Shown here in pieces: positions 24,069 to 36,754 of a stretch of DNA of 64,000 nt (within the stretch, counting starts at the first letter, position 1; every line of letters starts with the position of its first letter). The notes under the pieces were generated by a model. The model was given only the letters and a program-made list of their open reading frames with translations, had not been told where the DNA came from and made no database searches. Made by a program: the position numbers and the translations under genes. Origin of the DNA: Chromera velia (Eukaryota; Sar; Chromeraceae); contig JAHBMJ010002738.1 in the NCBI GenBank assembly GCA_018398765.1, positions 51,566 through 115,565 of the forward strand, given 5' to 3'.

Positions 24069-27000
24069 ATGGTGGACCTGGATGCCCTTGTAACTCGGGT
24101 GATTCCACCCTCAGACAGCGAGAGCGACGATGCGGTGGGTATTGGAATGCAGGTCTTTGGTCCTCTTCAAATATATAGACAGAATATAGACAGAAAGGGA
24201 TCAATCAGTACGCCTGCTTTGGGACTCTGTGTGCAGCGCCAGAAGTGGCGAGCTACTCTGGAGCATCTTTCCCGATTTGGGAAGTGTTCAGAAGGAAACA
24301 ATATCTCCTTGTACGAGGGTGAGGTGCGACGCCCCTTCCCGACTGCTCCGTCTCTTCCCCATGTATCTGTTTTTTCTGTCCGCCCGTCTCGAGGGCTGCC
24401 CATCCGTCATTCCGCTCGGTAGTGTGCGCATCTGTCTCATTGTCTGACTGTATGCCTTTCCATCTACTCGCCCTTTTGTGTCCCTGTGCCTCTCTCCGTC
24501 AGTGTCTCTGAGAATGAAGGTGCGGGCCTCGGGCTTTCTTCTTCGTCCCATTTGGCAACACACATTCGCGTAGACTACCCCCCCCCTCTTTCCCCCTCCT
24601 TTTGCACTCGGTTTTTTTTTATCTGTGACCACCCCCTCCCAGCTTGTCTCGTTTCTTGCTGCACCCGCTTCCTTCAGGTGGGTAGTCCAAAGTCGCACGA
24701 TAATGCAGTAAGCCTTTAAATGTAGATGGCGATGATAGTCACAGGGTCTTGTCTTAGAATAGTGAATATCAATTGCACTTCATGCTTCCCGGTCGTGTTC
24801 CTTCCCTCCCTCCGACTGCCTGCAGGTGGAGAGGCGACCCTGGAGATGATGCTGGAAGCCATCGACTCAGCACGGGATCGGGTGTGGCTGGAAAAGTACA
24901 TCTTCGATGGCTCCAAAGTTGCCGGTGCATTTGTGGAAGCCCTCAAACGCGCTGCCAGAAGGGGTGTGGATGTGGTGCTTGTCGTTGATTGGGTCGGTCA
25001 ATCAAGCTGTCCTTTGCTTTCCTCTAAATTCCTCTCGTCTCCTTTCCTTTCGTTTCGTTTCCTTCCCCTTACATTGCTTTCCTTTCTTTTCCTTTCCTTT
25101 CCTTTCTGTTTGGGAGTGAGGAACGACACCTTGTCTTTCAAACTTGGGTTGAGTGCTTTCCTATGAATCAAACACAGACTCCTTCTGTTTCTTTGTGAAC
25201 CGCTCTGTCTCATCTGGTTCTCTCTGTGTGTCTGTCCTTTCCATCAGCTCGGATCGTTCGAAATGCGTCCGTCGTGGATCAGGCAGCTTCGTCGAGAGGG
25301 TGTGCCTGTGGTCCTCTTTAATCCCCTCGTGGGCTCCAGATCTATTGGTTGGTCCGTCGGTCTGTATCTCTGTCGGTCTGCATGAATGTATGAATGTGGC
25401 GATCTGTGAACGAGCACATATGTCCTTTGGAGAAGGGGTATGCGCCAAAGTATTGCGGTCAGCGGGAAATCAAATTATCCAACACAGAGACAGCCTCTGT
25501 CGTGCACGCGAACGACGGAAGCATGCAGTCAGAAAGGCAAAGCAAAGGTGCAGACAGAAAAGACAAAGATGCACCAGGAAGAGTTCGCTCCTTGTTTGTT
25601 CACCTCCCTCCCTGTTCCCATTCTATTCCTTGTTTTCTTTCTTCGCTCTCTCTCTGTGCAGGACCGTGGGCCTTCAGGGATCATCGGAAGATTTTGATTG
25701 TCGACAAAGTCGGGTTCGTCGGTTCCATCAACGTGTCTTCCGATTCTGCAGGTTCGCTCGTTCGTTCGTTCGTTGATGGATTTCTCCAACTGTCTCTTTG
25801 CAAACTCCCCCCTTTTGCTTGCGTCTCTCTATCTTTCGGTGGTTGCTTTTGAGGCAACAGACATGTAGATAGAGTAACTGTGTGCGGTTTGAGATACACA
25901 GAAAAAAAAATCGACAGGGAACGGGAAAAAATGAAACTTTTTTCTCTCATGCGCATTTTGACTTTTTTTGACGTGTGTTGTGTTTTCTTCCTTCCGGTCT
26001 TGGGTCCTCTGCTGTTCGCTTTCCAGTGACACGAAACGAGACGATAACAAACGAATGGTTCCTCTAAGCCATGTGCAGGCGCTCGGTGGGGAGGTCGGGA
26101 ACACTTTTACGACGTTCACGCGAAGCTGGTCAGTTAGGCCTCGATCGATCTGCATGGGCAGTTCCTGGATGAGTGCATCTGATTGTGTGTACATTTTCCA
26201 GTGCATTGCATCACAATTGATCACTCTGGATCCTTCTTGTGTCCCTGCTTTATATTCAGTTCTCTCGCTTTGCATTCGGTTCTCTCGCTTTGAGTGGACG
26301 CTGGAGGTTGCACAGTCGGCGGAACCTCTTTCTGCATAGAGATTGTTGAGACTCTGCTGCGCAAAAAAAGTCTATCTTCCTTCCGTTAAGTTCAGCAGAT
26401 TCTCATCGGTTCCCCCCCATGCTCTTTGCGATTCCCCTTTTCCCCCTCTCCTTCTGTTGAGTTGGTCTCACAGGAGGGTCCTGCAGTTGCCCACCTTGCA
26501 GACGTATTTCGGGACACCCTTCAGAGCTCTTACTCAGGTTGGATTGAGGTGAAGGGGGGGTGGAAGGGGGGACACAGAGTAGAGGAGCTGCATATTCGGG
26601 TCATGTGGACTGATTGCTGTGTGTGTTCTCTTCGGACTGGGTGAGGGAGGGAGGTGCTGAGTATGTGTGAGGGATCAGCAACCTTTTTTTCTTTCCAGTT
26701 CTTTGGCTTCTGGTTTGTCCTCGGGAGTTTCTCTTTTTTGCCTCTCGACTGCAGACGGCAGGACACGCAAAAAGTTTCTTTTTTTTGCCTCTCGACTGCA
26801 GACGGCAGGACACGCAAAAAGTTTCCTTTTTTTGCCTCTCGACTGTAGACGGCAGGACACGCAAAAAAAAAATGAGAGCACTAAACAGAGCATGAGGCCT
26901 TTCTCCAACAAACCTGAGAGTGTCAAAAATCGAGCAACGTGAGGTGGGGAGGTAGCGAAGGATATGCGCATGCACACACGCATGTCAAGACATGCATAAG

Positions 27001-28771
27001 CACATTCCCGTGTACACACACACACACAGGCGGACTTCTATCCGACTGCCCGCAGGTGTGCTACGGGATCCCATTGCCCCTCCCACTTCTCCTCTGCCGG
27101 CTGGGGAAGGAGCCTACGTGCAGGTCCGTCAACCATACAGCGATTCCCGAAGTGTCTCGTTCTGTCACTCTCTTCATCTGCTGCCGCATGGAATCGGAGA
27201 AAATCTACGCAGTCATTCAAGGCGCTTCCCTCCCGTCACTCAAATGAGTGAGTGTTTTTCTGCATGGGACAGCAGGCAGACACGCAGGCAGATCGCATGA
27301 CTGGTCACGCGGCTGTTTTTCGGGCTGGCTGGCTGGCTGGCTTGCTGACTGAAGGAAGGCAGGAAGGAAGGAAGGAAGGAAGCAAGCAAGCAAGACCGAA
27401 ATCGAATAGATCGACCGCAGCGATGTTGGCGATGGGTTACTTGTCGATCTCTCTGCCTCATTTTGTATCTCCCAAGGGAGTTTCTTACGTCTCCGCTCTC
27501 AAGGGCGGGAGCGTAGATCACACGCGCTGCCCGTCCCCCCCCCTTTCTTTGCAATGTCTGCATGCCTTCAGATTCTGGACACGAACGTGACCAAAGGGCG
27601 GCGAAACGTTCAACAAGTTCTCGAACGCATTGTCAGAGAAGTGAGCAGAGCAAATGGAGGGACAGGGGGAGATCGCGCAGTGGGGGAGAGGAAAGTGGGC
27701 ATGGCCAGAGACAGACAGGGAGGCAGGCAAGCAGGCGGACAGACAGACAGACACAGACAGACAGATCGACAGACAGACAGACAGACAGGCAGACAGACGT
27801 AATATCCTGACATTTCTGTCTTTGTTTGTTTTCTTTTTTCTTTTGCGCGCAGGCGGATTCCCACATCTGTGTGTCCACCAGTTACTTCGTGCCCCCCGGA
27901 TTTCTTCGCAGAGCGCTTCAGCATGCAGCCCGGAGAGGAGTGAACTTGTCGCTGCTCCTGAGTGGCAACTCGGACATCCCGGGAGACGTTCGGGCCTCCA
28001 CTCACCTGGCAGGGAAATTCTTGGTGAGTAAGTCAGTGGCTGCGTGGGTGGATCACTCGGTCGTCCAAGTAGCGACTCAATGTGAGGACAGGCGGGCGTG
28101 AGGTCTTTGTGGGTTTTGCATAGAAACGTGCGTGACGAAAACAGGAGTTTGCGAACTCTCTCTTGCCCTTTCTCTTACTCTTGCTCTACTTGTTGTTGAT
28201 GTATTGAGTATACTCCCGTCGGACAGCCGTATACTCTCTATAGACCTAATTGTACTTGCTGGCTTTCCCGTGGGAGGAAAGGGCACTTTTGGCGTTGAAG
28301 GAACAGGACCGAAATAAGGAAGAAAAAGCGGGACAAAGAGAAAATGAAAAGCAACAACTCTAGCTTTTCATTTCCTTTCAGACGAACACAGCCACCGCCT
28401 CCCCTCCTCTTGTGTGTGTGCAGAAAATTCCTGGCGCAGAAATGTACTTCAGTCAAAAGCAACACATGCACGCAAAACATCTGACTGTAGACGGTGTGTG
28501 GGGATCTGTGGGGTCCTATAATTGGGACAGGTGGGCCCTCCCTCCTTCTGTATGAAAGTAAATGCAAAAACAAAAAAATAATAGTTGGGACAGGTGGGCC
28601 CTCCCCCCTTCTGTATGAAAGTAAATGCAAAAAAAAAAAAAATAATAATTGGGACAGGTGGGCCCTCCCTCCTCCTTCGGGTATTTGTTTTTAGTTTGGC
28701 CGATCTGTGAGTCTCTATTGCCGTTTCTTTCCGGATGTTCCGGCTCCCTCACTCGCAATTCAAATCGGAAG

Positions 28772-28802
<31 letters not shown>

Positions 28803-30250
28803 TAGACTCATTGCCCCGTGCATATGTGTGGAAAAGCCTGTTTCCTTCGTTCTGGCATGAGTTTTTTCTTCTGGTCTCTCTCTGAAGATTCATTGGGGTC
28901 TTGTAGTGACTCGCGTCAGATTACAAGAAGGGTTTTGTTCTGTTCTGATCTCTCCTTCTGTATCTCATCTGAATTAATTTTTCTTAACTCTCTTTCCCTC
29001 CGCACCGCTCGCAGACACTCCTCTCGACGAAATCTGGAAGTCGTTCTCTCGGTGTTCAACAGAGACGTTGCAGGGGAACTGGAACGACTCCACAAAAAGA
29101 AAATCAAAGAGGGTTAGTCAGACAGGCAGGCTGTCTGTCTAGTAGGTGTCTGTCTTTCTCTTTTGTATTTCTATTGAAAGCTTTGTGTGGTGTTCCGCAA
29201 AATTGTTCCGCTTCTCCCATGAACGGCACGCTGCCCCTGCATGAAATGCCTCATGATGGAAGCAAAGTGGACACATGTGGATTTCTGGATACCTGCTCTT
29301 GTGCAGACTCGAAACCGTTCACACTGAGGGACTGGAAGAACCGGTAAGCTTCTTTTTCGTAATGTGGAGGGGAAGGTGGTGAGGCTTTCTCAGAAGTAGG
29401 CCTGCCTGTATGGTGTTTTGTCTGACGGCAGTTTGTGAACGCTTTCCAAGAAAATCAATTCAAGATGTAGAGGTCGACTTTCCTCGGCCCTCTGATGCTT
29501 TTCTTCTTTGCTGCATGCCTAGTACTGCTCCCGGGCATCTCTGTCTATGTGATTCTTCCGTTTGTGTCCTCCACTCCCGACCTTCTCTTCTTCCTGCCTG
29601 CCTGGCTGATTTTCCTGTCGGACTTCAGTCCCTTGTTTATGAAGGTCTACGACGGGCTTGCGTACTGGGCGGTGAAAATGTCAGGTTGGTCTCCGCATTG
29701 TTTGACAAGACGGGGAGAATGGTTCGGAAGAGTGCCTTTCTTTTTGTGCAATTGACGTGCCTGATTGTGGGAGTGGGGATAACTGATGTTGGATGTCGCT
29801 GTCGCCCAATGTGCCTGCTACGCGAGCTGATCCTTGCAGCTCATAGAAACACAAGGTTGTGCATTTGAAAAGAAATCGAAGAGGCAGTGAACGTGCAGGT
29901 GCGTAAGAGAATTGGATCAATTGGCAAGAGAAAAGGTTGAGAGGGAAAATCAAAGGCAACGAATGCAGAGAGAGACGGCTCTTCCGGGGAGGGTTGTGAA
30001 CTGCCTCAAGTAAAGTTGTTGGATGCGGAATGGGCTGCTTCGATGCTTTCCCATTTCTCCACTCTCTGAAAGGCTCTTCTTCGTTTCCACACTCTCAACC
30101 GCTATTTCTTTCTTTCGCTTTTCCACTGCAGGAAAGAACTTGCTTGACGGTTTTGCGAACAAGGGCAGGAGGGTCACCGTTCTGGAGAGCTTTCTAGAAG
30201 AGAGAGCGGGCCAGCACTTGGCTAGCGGTATGATCTGGGGATGTCAGTGA
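24069..30250 (+). CDS. PLD-superfamily cardiolipin synthase-like protein (two HKD motifs)
   Basis: Fifteen short exons join in phase into 447 residues: 24069-24134, 24237-24318, 24826-24992, 25248-25347, 25662-25751, 26079-26128, 26474-26537, 27056-27123, 27572-27640, 27853-28023, 28424-28530, 29015-29112, 29307-29343, 29629-29684, 30132-30250. Two catalytic motifs HxKx4Dx6GSxxN are complete: HRKILIVD...GSIN in exon 5 and HAKHLTVD...GSYN in exon 11. Flanking family phrases include LYEGGEATLEMMLEAI, VWLEKYIFD, FYDVHAKLEGPAV and YFVPPGFLRRALQHAARRGV. The layout fits bacterial-type PLD cardiolipin synthases, which join two phosphatidylglycerols or a related pair; mitochondrial or plastid action is inferred, and other phosphatidyltransferase activity is possible. 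I see no N-terminal membrane anchor; a weakly hydrophobic segment (DGLAYWAVKMSG) lies near the C-terminus. The ATG at 24069 is the first with a good downstream fit. Confidence 0.88.
26737..26872. repeat. Three tandem copies of a 57-58-bp unit in an intron
   Basis: The unit containing GCCTCTCGACTGCAGACGG and GGACACGCAAAAA is repeated three times, separated by T runs, inside intron 7 of the cardiolipin synthase-like gene. Copies differ at one or two positions. Confidence 0.85.
28521..28675 (+). repeat. Three tandem copies of a 63-64-bp unit carrying a 5' splice site
   Basis: The first copy spans the end of exon 11 and its donor (TTGGGACAG/GTGGGCCC at 28530/28531). Two further copies follow at about 28584 and 28648, each with the same exon end and donor. 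Only the first keeps the reading frame: reading on meets a TGA within ten codons. Confidence 0.85.
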
Positions 30251-31383
30251 ATTGTTTGCAGGGAGGACAACGAAGAATTAATTAAAGCAAGACACATAAA
30301 GTGCTACATAAGTTTTCATAGCCAAAAATTGGCCCAAAATAGCTCATTACATAACTCAGAAGCTAGCTCAGAAGCAAGCCCACCAAGGTCATTCACAGTC
30401 TTTGGGGCCAAGTTTGGGCCTCTTGCAAATTCAATTTTAAAGTAAAATAATGAATTACATTATTAAAAGCTGAAATTCCTAGTAAAATTCCTAGCTAATG
30501 TTAAGCGGAATTGCAGATTCAAAGTTTCTCATGATATTCCTGACGTCATCCCACTATCGATGTAAAGGTATAATACACTATTAGAATCATCATATATGTA
30601 TGGAGTATGTACCAAGCTGATAAAATTGTAGACCAGTTGTATACGTTTTAATAGCGATTTGTCGCTAGCATTATCGGAGACTGTCAGGCTAAACCACATT
30701 AAGTATACTAGTAATTAAGTAATTTCATGAATTAGTATACGAACATTTTTAAAGATCGTGAGCTACTAGAGAGACAACGATGACTTGATTTTACTTAATA
30801 ATAAGATTTAACTTGATCGCATATATAATATGTTTTGCATTAATAGTATTATGCATGAACGGTATATCATTTTAATAGTATTATTAGACTAATATTAGTA
30901 TAGCAATAAATCTAACATAATGTTATATTAGTTAACTTAATATAACTATAATTTTATGGCCCATAGTACTACAGCCTAAGTTTATTTAGTTTAGGATCCG
31001 ATGAATTAAAAAACCTAGTAAAAAACACTTGTCCAAAAGGATCTAGATTATAAAAACTTAGGCAAAAATGTTCAAAATGAACCTAGTTATGAATCAGATT
31101 GGCTATTGCATTAGCAATAACTTAGGCGATAACATAGAAACATAACGAGGATGATAGTTTTTTGTTTCACTTTAAGTGGTCACAAGCAGCTGAAATTCCA
31201 AACCATGCGTCAATGTGGAGAGATTTATGAGTTTTGCAAAGCCTTTGACAATTGAAAGTACACCAGATAACACTTTGGCATGCGATTGCCAACATTCCTT
31301 TCGGCCAGTCCTTTGGCGTCCTGCTCTAGGCCTTCCTTGAGTGTCGTCGGTTCGAACAAGCACATGCCCTGCCATGTTCTTCA
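30251..31383. other. AT-rich convergent intergenic region
   Basis: The region lies between the 3' ends of the cardiolipin synthase-like gene and the four-TM protein gene. It is strongly AT-rich and has no credible open frame. A motif at about 30675-30705 (CGGAGACTGTCAGGCTAAAC, then TTAAGTA) recurs near 61864, indicating a dispersed repeat. Confidence 0.6.
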
Positions 31384-33465
31384 TTAAGCTGAAGAGGAGG
31401 CTGCAGAGGAGCTTGTTCCTCCGAACTGAGTGATGAACTGGTCTGCTTGCTTCGCGGCCGTGTCGATGTCTTGGCTGCAAACGCAAGGAAAGGTTGACTT
31501 CAAACGTTTCCACCGAGTCCGGATACTTGGGATTGAGGGTCAAACTCACCAGCCGTTCAAGAAGAATGAGATGATGATGAAGCAGTGGTAGACGTAGAGC
31601 AACACGAGGAGGAAAAGTAGCGGGGTAACGGCGAATTTCATACTGTGCTTGATGAGCTTCGCGGTTGCGGCGATCTGTAGACACAAACAAGGGAAGGAGT
31701 TGACAGTCCCACCTCAAGCCCCTGAAACTTCGCGATTTACTGCAGTACCCGACCTCGTATTCCGTTTCTTCGTCGACAAGATCGTATCTGCAAGAATACC
31801 AGTTTCAGTTCGGGACAAAATGTGCAGTCGGTCTCTGCTGTAATCACTTGTCGAAGGGGTACGCGAGTTCCACTGACTCGACCGGCTGCAGAAAGGAAGT
31901 AGCAGCAGGAAAGGCTTTCATGTAATCAAGTTGGTGAACAAGGAACACGAAGTTCAAGAGGTTGCCAAATGCCACTTGCCATCTCTCTGTCGACAAGCTC
32001 CTCGTTCAGGTTGTGAGGATGCGGAGTTGTGGTGGTCGTGGTGGTTGAACTCGAAGTAGGCGCTGGGGCAGCGGGCTCCGGGGCTGTCGGTGCAGGAGCG
32101 GGAGCTGTTTCGGCGGTTTTCTTCGCAGCCTTGGGCTTCGCAGCGGGAGCAGGCTTCTTTGGGGCGGGGGCGGGCTTTGGGGGCGCTTCTTCCTCCTCTT
32201 CTTCTTCCTCCTCCTCCTCTTCATCGTCTTCGCCTGCACCCGGCTGCTCCAAGCTCTGATGGTGCTTGAAGAACTTGTTGTGTCGAGCCTTCAGTATCTC
32301 TCCAGCGGGAAGCTCAGTCTCGAGATTCTCGACTGCTGCACCCTCTTCGAAGCTGACGGGGACTGGAGCCGAAATGCCTTCCCGACTTGGGGACCCAGCA
32401 CGCTGCAGACATGATTTGAAAAGTTTTCGCCATGCCTCCAAAGCTGTCATTTGAAACTTGTACTCGTTGGACACTTAACCGACAGGGGAGAGTGGAATGG
32501 TCGACTCCTGAAGGAAAGACACTGGCCGCCTTGCACGGAACTCCAGTCCTTCAACTTTGGTTCCCTCCATGTGAGAGAGGTTGAGAGGATTCGCAGGCGG
32601 CAGGAACTCGTACACCTCCCCGATTTGCAGCGCGATGACAGTGATCGCCCCGGCACTCACTACTATCAAGAGGAAGAAGAGAAAGATCAGCTGCACCAAT
32701 GCACAAGATGAAGCAAATCTCAGCGCACTGTCGAAGCGCGAAAGGATCACCCGAAGAGTCAAGCTTCGCTTCACGCTTACAGGCTGGCTTCGGCTTCTTG
32801 CGCCTAAAAGTCCCACAATGCCAGTGATAGCGAAAAAGATTGCAAGAGCAATGCCAAAGACTTCGAGTCCTGGCCTGCATCAAAATCCAGTAGATTGGTG
32901 CAGACACGCGACAACAATTGTGTCTATAGTCCGAACTTGTGCAGCACCTGAAAAAGTCGAAGAGCTTCCATACGACGAATCCGAAGATGATCTCAAGGCA
33001 AGCTGCAGAAGAGCATTTCGATCAGATGTTCGGTGCATTTTCCGAAGCCTCCTCACCAACAGAAGCACTTCTCACAGACCAATGATCTGGCATCCTTGAC
33101 GAAGGCTCCCTGAGCCCATGTAGGACTCAGCTTTGAGTCTGCAAAGATGATTTCAGCTGGTTCATGACTCAGACCACGGCAGATGGTTTGAGAAATCAGA
33201 CTACGGAGAACAGGGTCAGCTCACCCAGACATCGTGGCACGATGTCCTTCAAGCGTTGTCCCAGTTCAGGCAAAAAACCGATTCCAAGGACGACCTGGGC
33301 CCTCCAACGAATGAACTGACAGGCCGACTGGCAAAGCGTGCACGCAATGGCACTCCGATCGGTCGTTGCCCAAAACGACCTCTCCGACTTTTCGAAAGCC
33401 CGTGTACACGTTGCAGCACTCTGTGCTCTGTACTGAGGTCGACCGCGCTGTATTGAAACGTACAT
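31384..33465 (-). CDS. Predicted four-transmembrane protein with a long acidic Pro/Ala-rich loop, function unknown
   Basis: Nine exons join in phase into 430 residues: 33465-33225, 33002-32948, 32874-32781, 32690-32484, 32402-31995, 31885-31848, 31787-31754, 31674-31550, 31474-31384. Hydrophobic segments are near 82-98 (CLEIIFGFVVWKLFDFF), 103-121 (FGIALAIFFAITGIVGLLG), 131-150 (LIFLFFLLIVVSAGAITVIA) and 373-399 (TPLLFLLVLLYVYHCFIIIS). Between the third and fourth lies a loop of more than 200 residues with an unbroken Glu run and Pro/Ala/Lys and Thr/Ser stretches. The first three segments are packed closely and the fourth is C-terminal, superficially like a tetraspanin, but I see no conserved CCG motif and do not assign the family. 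The donors at 32483 and 31994 were chosen for phase and are weaker than the rest. It is head-to-head with the coiled-coil gene. Confidence 0.72.
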
Positions 33466-33941
33466 TCACAATATTATCGATATCGATATATTAATATCGA
33501 CATAGTGTCTATATATTATTAATAATATATGAATGTCTTCCATTGCAAGGCGCCTGTATTCCGTCAAGCTGTCATCTGACAGTCATCTGACAATGATCAG
33601 TCTGATGTCACACTGATCGACTGTTTTTGTCGCGCGCGCAACATTGTGCCAGGACTCTCTTGCGCGCGCGCACTTTTCCGCGCGTGCGCGCGACGGTTGA
33701 ACACGGTTCCGTGCATGCATGCAGAACAACACTTGCGTAAGTTTTAAAGGTCGTATATACTATTCCTGTATTATTCCTGTCAATCAGACTCATCATCAGT
33801 ATCTTGCATGCGTATATATATATATGTATCAACTGTGTAGTTCAAGTACAAGACGGAAGCAACCATCATCGATCCATACTGCTCAGAAGCTGTGCCCAGA
33901 ATCCCTCTGCACCAGACCCCTGCGTCGAGCTTCAAGCCGAA
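33466..33941. promoter_or_regulatory. Divergent promoter region with alternating CG tracts and TGCATGCA
   Basis: This is a 476-base spacer between two head-to-head genes. It has an AT-rich block (33470-33530), then CGCGCGCGC-type alternating tracts at about 33630-33700, then TGCATGCA at 33712-33719. I see no gene. Promoter function is inferred from position. Confidence 0.55.
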
Positions 33942-36696
33942 ATGTCTGGCGAGGAGTACAGGCAGCGTTTCTCAATACTGCCTGCACACGACAACACTTC
34001 ACTGACTGAATGTCCTGGAGGCATACTCAGCGCAGAGTTTTTTCTCAGTCACTTCCAAGCTCAGCAGCGCGGGAGTATGATGGATGATGATACCCTTCCT
34101 ACGGAGCGGAATTTGTGGCTGCATGACGGTCCGCAACATGAGTTGGAATCCCCTGTGTTGTCTGCAACGGCAAGGGAAGCAACACACAATCCGGGCGCGA
34201 CCAGCAGCCATCTTTCGTTTGCTCCCGTTGACCGCACCACACGAATGCACTACAATATCACGAGGCATAGCAGAAAGGCACAGTCAGTTGATAACCAGGT
34301 TGCCTCCTGCAGTGAAGCCTTTCGCAACCGCCTTCTCTCTGTCTACGGAACTTCCGAGAACAGGCCCATCCAAAACAACGTAAGAGTTGCCGTCCACGTG
34401 TCCCGAACCTCTTCTCCAGTAAAAGACAACAATTTTGGTCAAAAGTCTGCTTCCGTGTCTGGTGTCAGGAGCAAGCGCTCAGACTGCCCCAGCGAGTTTC
34501 TCGATTTTTCACGGGCGAGGTCCCTTGCTGAGGTACAAGCAAACGAATCTGAAGAGCCTTCTCCCTCCCGAACCAACACCGTACGACAATACACAAAACC
34601 CGACCCCGCGGCGATTCAGCCTGATGCTAAACGTCTCTCCCGTGTGTTGGACCGCGTGAACAGATACATGGAAGCAAAACATCCGAGAACGTCCGGAGGA
34701 GGAGGAGGAAAACTTCTGCAACACACTCTCGCATCAAAGCGTAACTCGCGGGTTGCTTCGAGGCTTGCTGCCGCCTCCACCTCCCCCCTTTCGAGCTCTT
34801 CCCCCCTCCCCCAACCACTCTCATCCAGGGTATCTCCAGGGACTTCTCCAAAAGCCCATGAACGGCGGTCGAAAAGCCTCCTAGTTCCTGCCTCCCTGAA
34901 GAACTTCCCAGAGAATGAAAATGCCTTTCCGTATTCGAGCTGCCATCCGGCTCTCGACCCCTCAGAGAATCTCTTTTATGAGTCCTCTTCAGTCAGCCCT
35001 CGCGACAGTGCAGCAAAGAGCAGGGAGATTCGGCGCAAGCTCACAAAAATGCTCGAGACCCCCCGGAGCCAACGGAGCTGTTCAGTGTCCCAGGAAACAC
35101 TCTCGGGAGAAAAGGTGAGGTCAAATAGCAACGTGGTCATGCTTCTTTGCGATGACAGAATGGTTATTTCATGGACTTCTTCTCACACTTCGCAGGACTT
35201 CTATTCATGGTGCGTCAAAGCAAAATATAAAAATGTGTTCCTTCGATGTTCATGAGTCTGTTTGGGATGAACTTTTTTTGGGGATGAACTCCGTGCAGAA
35301 TGCTGGAACTTCCGAGTCGGTCGACACCGAGCTTCACGTCGGATTGCCGGTGGAGAAGGAGGCACGTTGTCACAGTTTTCGGGACGCGTTTTCAGAACGC
35401 GTACGCGAAATCCAACGTGCCCGGAGAGGATCTCGGGGAGTCTCTGCCCCCCACCCAGAGTCCCACCGATTTTCATCTGAGTTCGTGCCTCCTCCGCGCA
35501 CACGTATTCTCGCCTGTGAAAGAAGCAACAGTGAGAGCACGAGCTCAGACGATGACCAGGAGCCTGCAGCATCCCCCCTCGACCGTCCTTCTTCCCAGCA
35601 GCCTCTTGATCAAGAGGAGAAGCCAGCAGTGCCTGAGGCAGAACCAGGTGCTCAGCAGAAGGGACACCCAGCGCCTCGTGTGTGTGAGCAGAGTGAGGTT
35701 GCAGCTTTGCAAAGCGCACAACGTGCCTCCGTTGGAGCGGCCACTCAAACGACGACAGAGCGGGGCACTGCCTCTGAAACTGTCGAAAAGAAGATGGAGC
35801 AAGAAGTCATGGAAGCGCACAAAATGGTGAGCCAGCATCTCGAAGGAGTTTGCACCCGATTCGTACAATTTGCGTTTCTGTTGGGACTTATCTCTTCTCT
35901 GAAATCCAGATTTGAAATCCAGATTTCGCACGAAGGATCAAATGTCGACAACCTTTGTCCATAATGCTCATACGCCCCTCCCTTTTTTCTTTTCAGGTTT
36001 TGCAAAGGGACAGAGAAATCGCGAACCTAAAACGGCAGCTGGAAGACTTGCAAGAGGTTACGGAAGGTCAGTTGATTGCGGAAAACATGGACTGTAGAGA
36101 ATCTTGATCAAGCTATGCTGAAATCAACGACAAACGAGAAGCGTGCCTGGAAGCAACGGGAGACGCAGTGCAGAAAAAAAGCGAATGAAGATCGAGGAAA
36201 CGAATCAATGAACACAAACACTCTACTCTTTCTCTTTTGCCTGCGCGTCCCCGCTCTATCCCTCTCACCTTCCATTTTGGCCACCCGCAAGACATTTCTC
36301 TTTCTCTTGAATACGCACATATACAGACAAGCACACACGCAAACGCACACGCACACACACACACACACACACACGCATACGCAGCGACAGACAGAGTGCG
36401 GGTCCTTCTCGATTCATAGTTGTGCCATTTCTTCTTGTTTTTGCAGCTGTCGTCCGAGAGCGCGACATCGCCTCGGAGAAACTGACAGCTGCGGATGCGT
36501 CCATGGCAGCCACGAAACTGGAAGCAGAGATGGCTCGCAAGCGGCACGAGAAGGAAGTTGAGGAGAGGAGGCTGCAGGAGACAGCGATGCGCAAGGAGGC
36601 AGACAGACTTCGCAATGAATGCGAAACTTTGCGACAGCGACTCTCGGCCTCCGAGGAACGGGTGAGTGGTTGAATCCTCCTCTTGACTCTCCCTTC

Positions 36697-36754
<58 letters not shown>

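Noticed and set aside
33804-33941. N-terminal extension of the coiled-coil protein
   Set aside because: The frame is open, but it covers the TATATATA-rich leader next to the promoter GC tracts and has no coding character.
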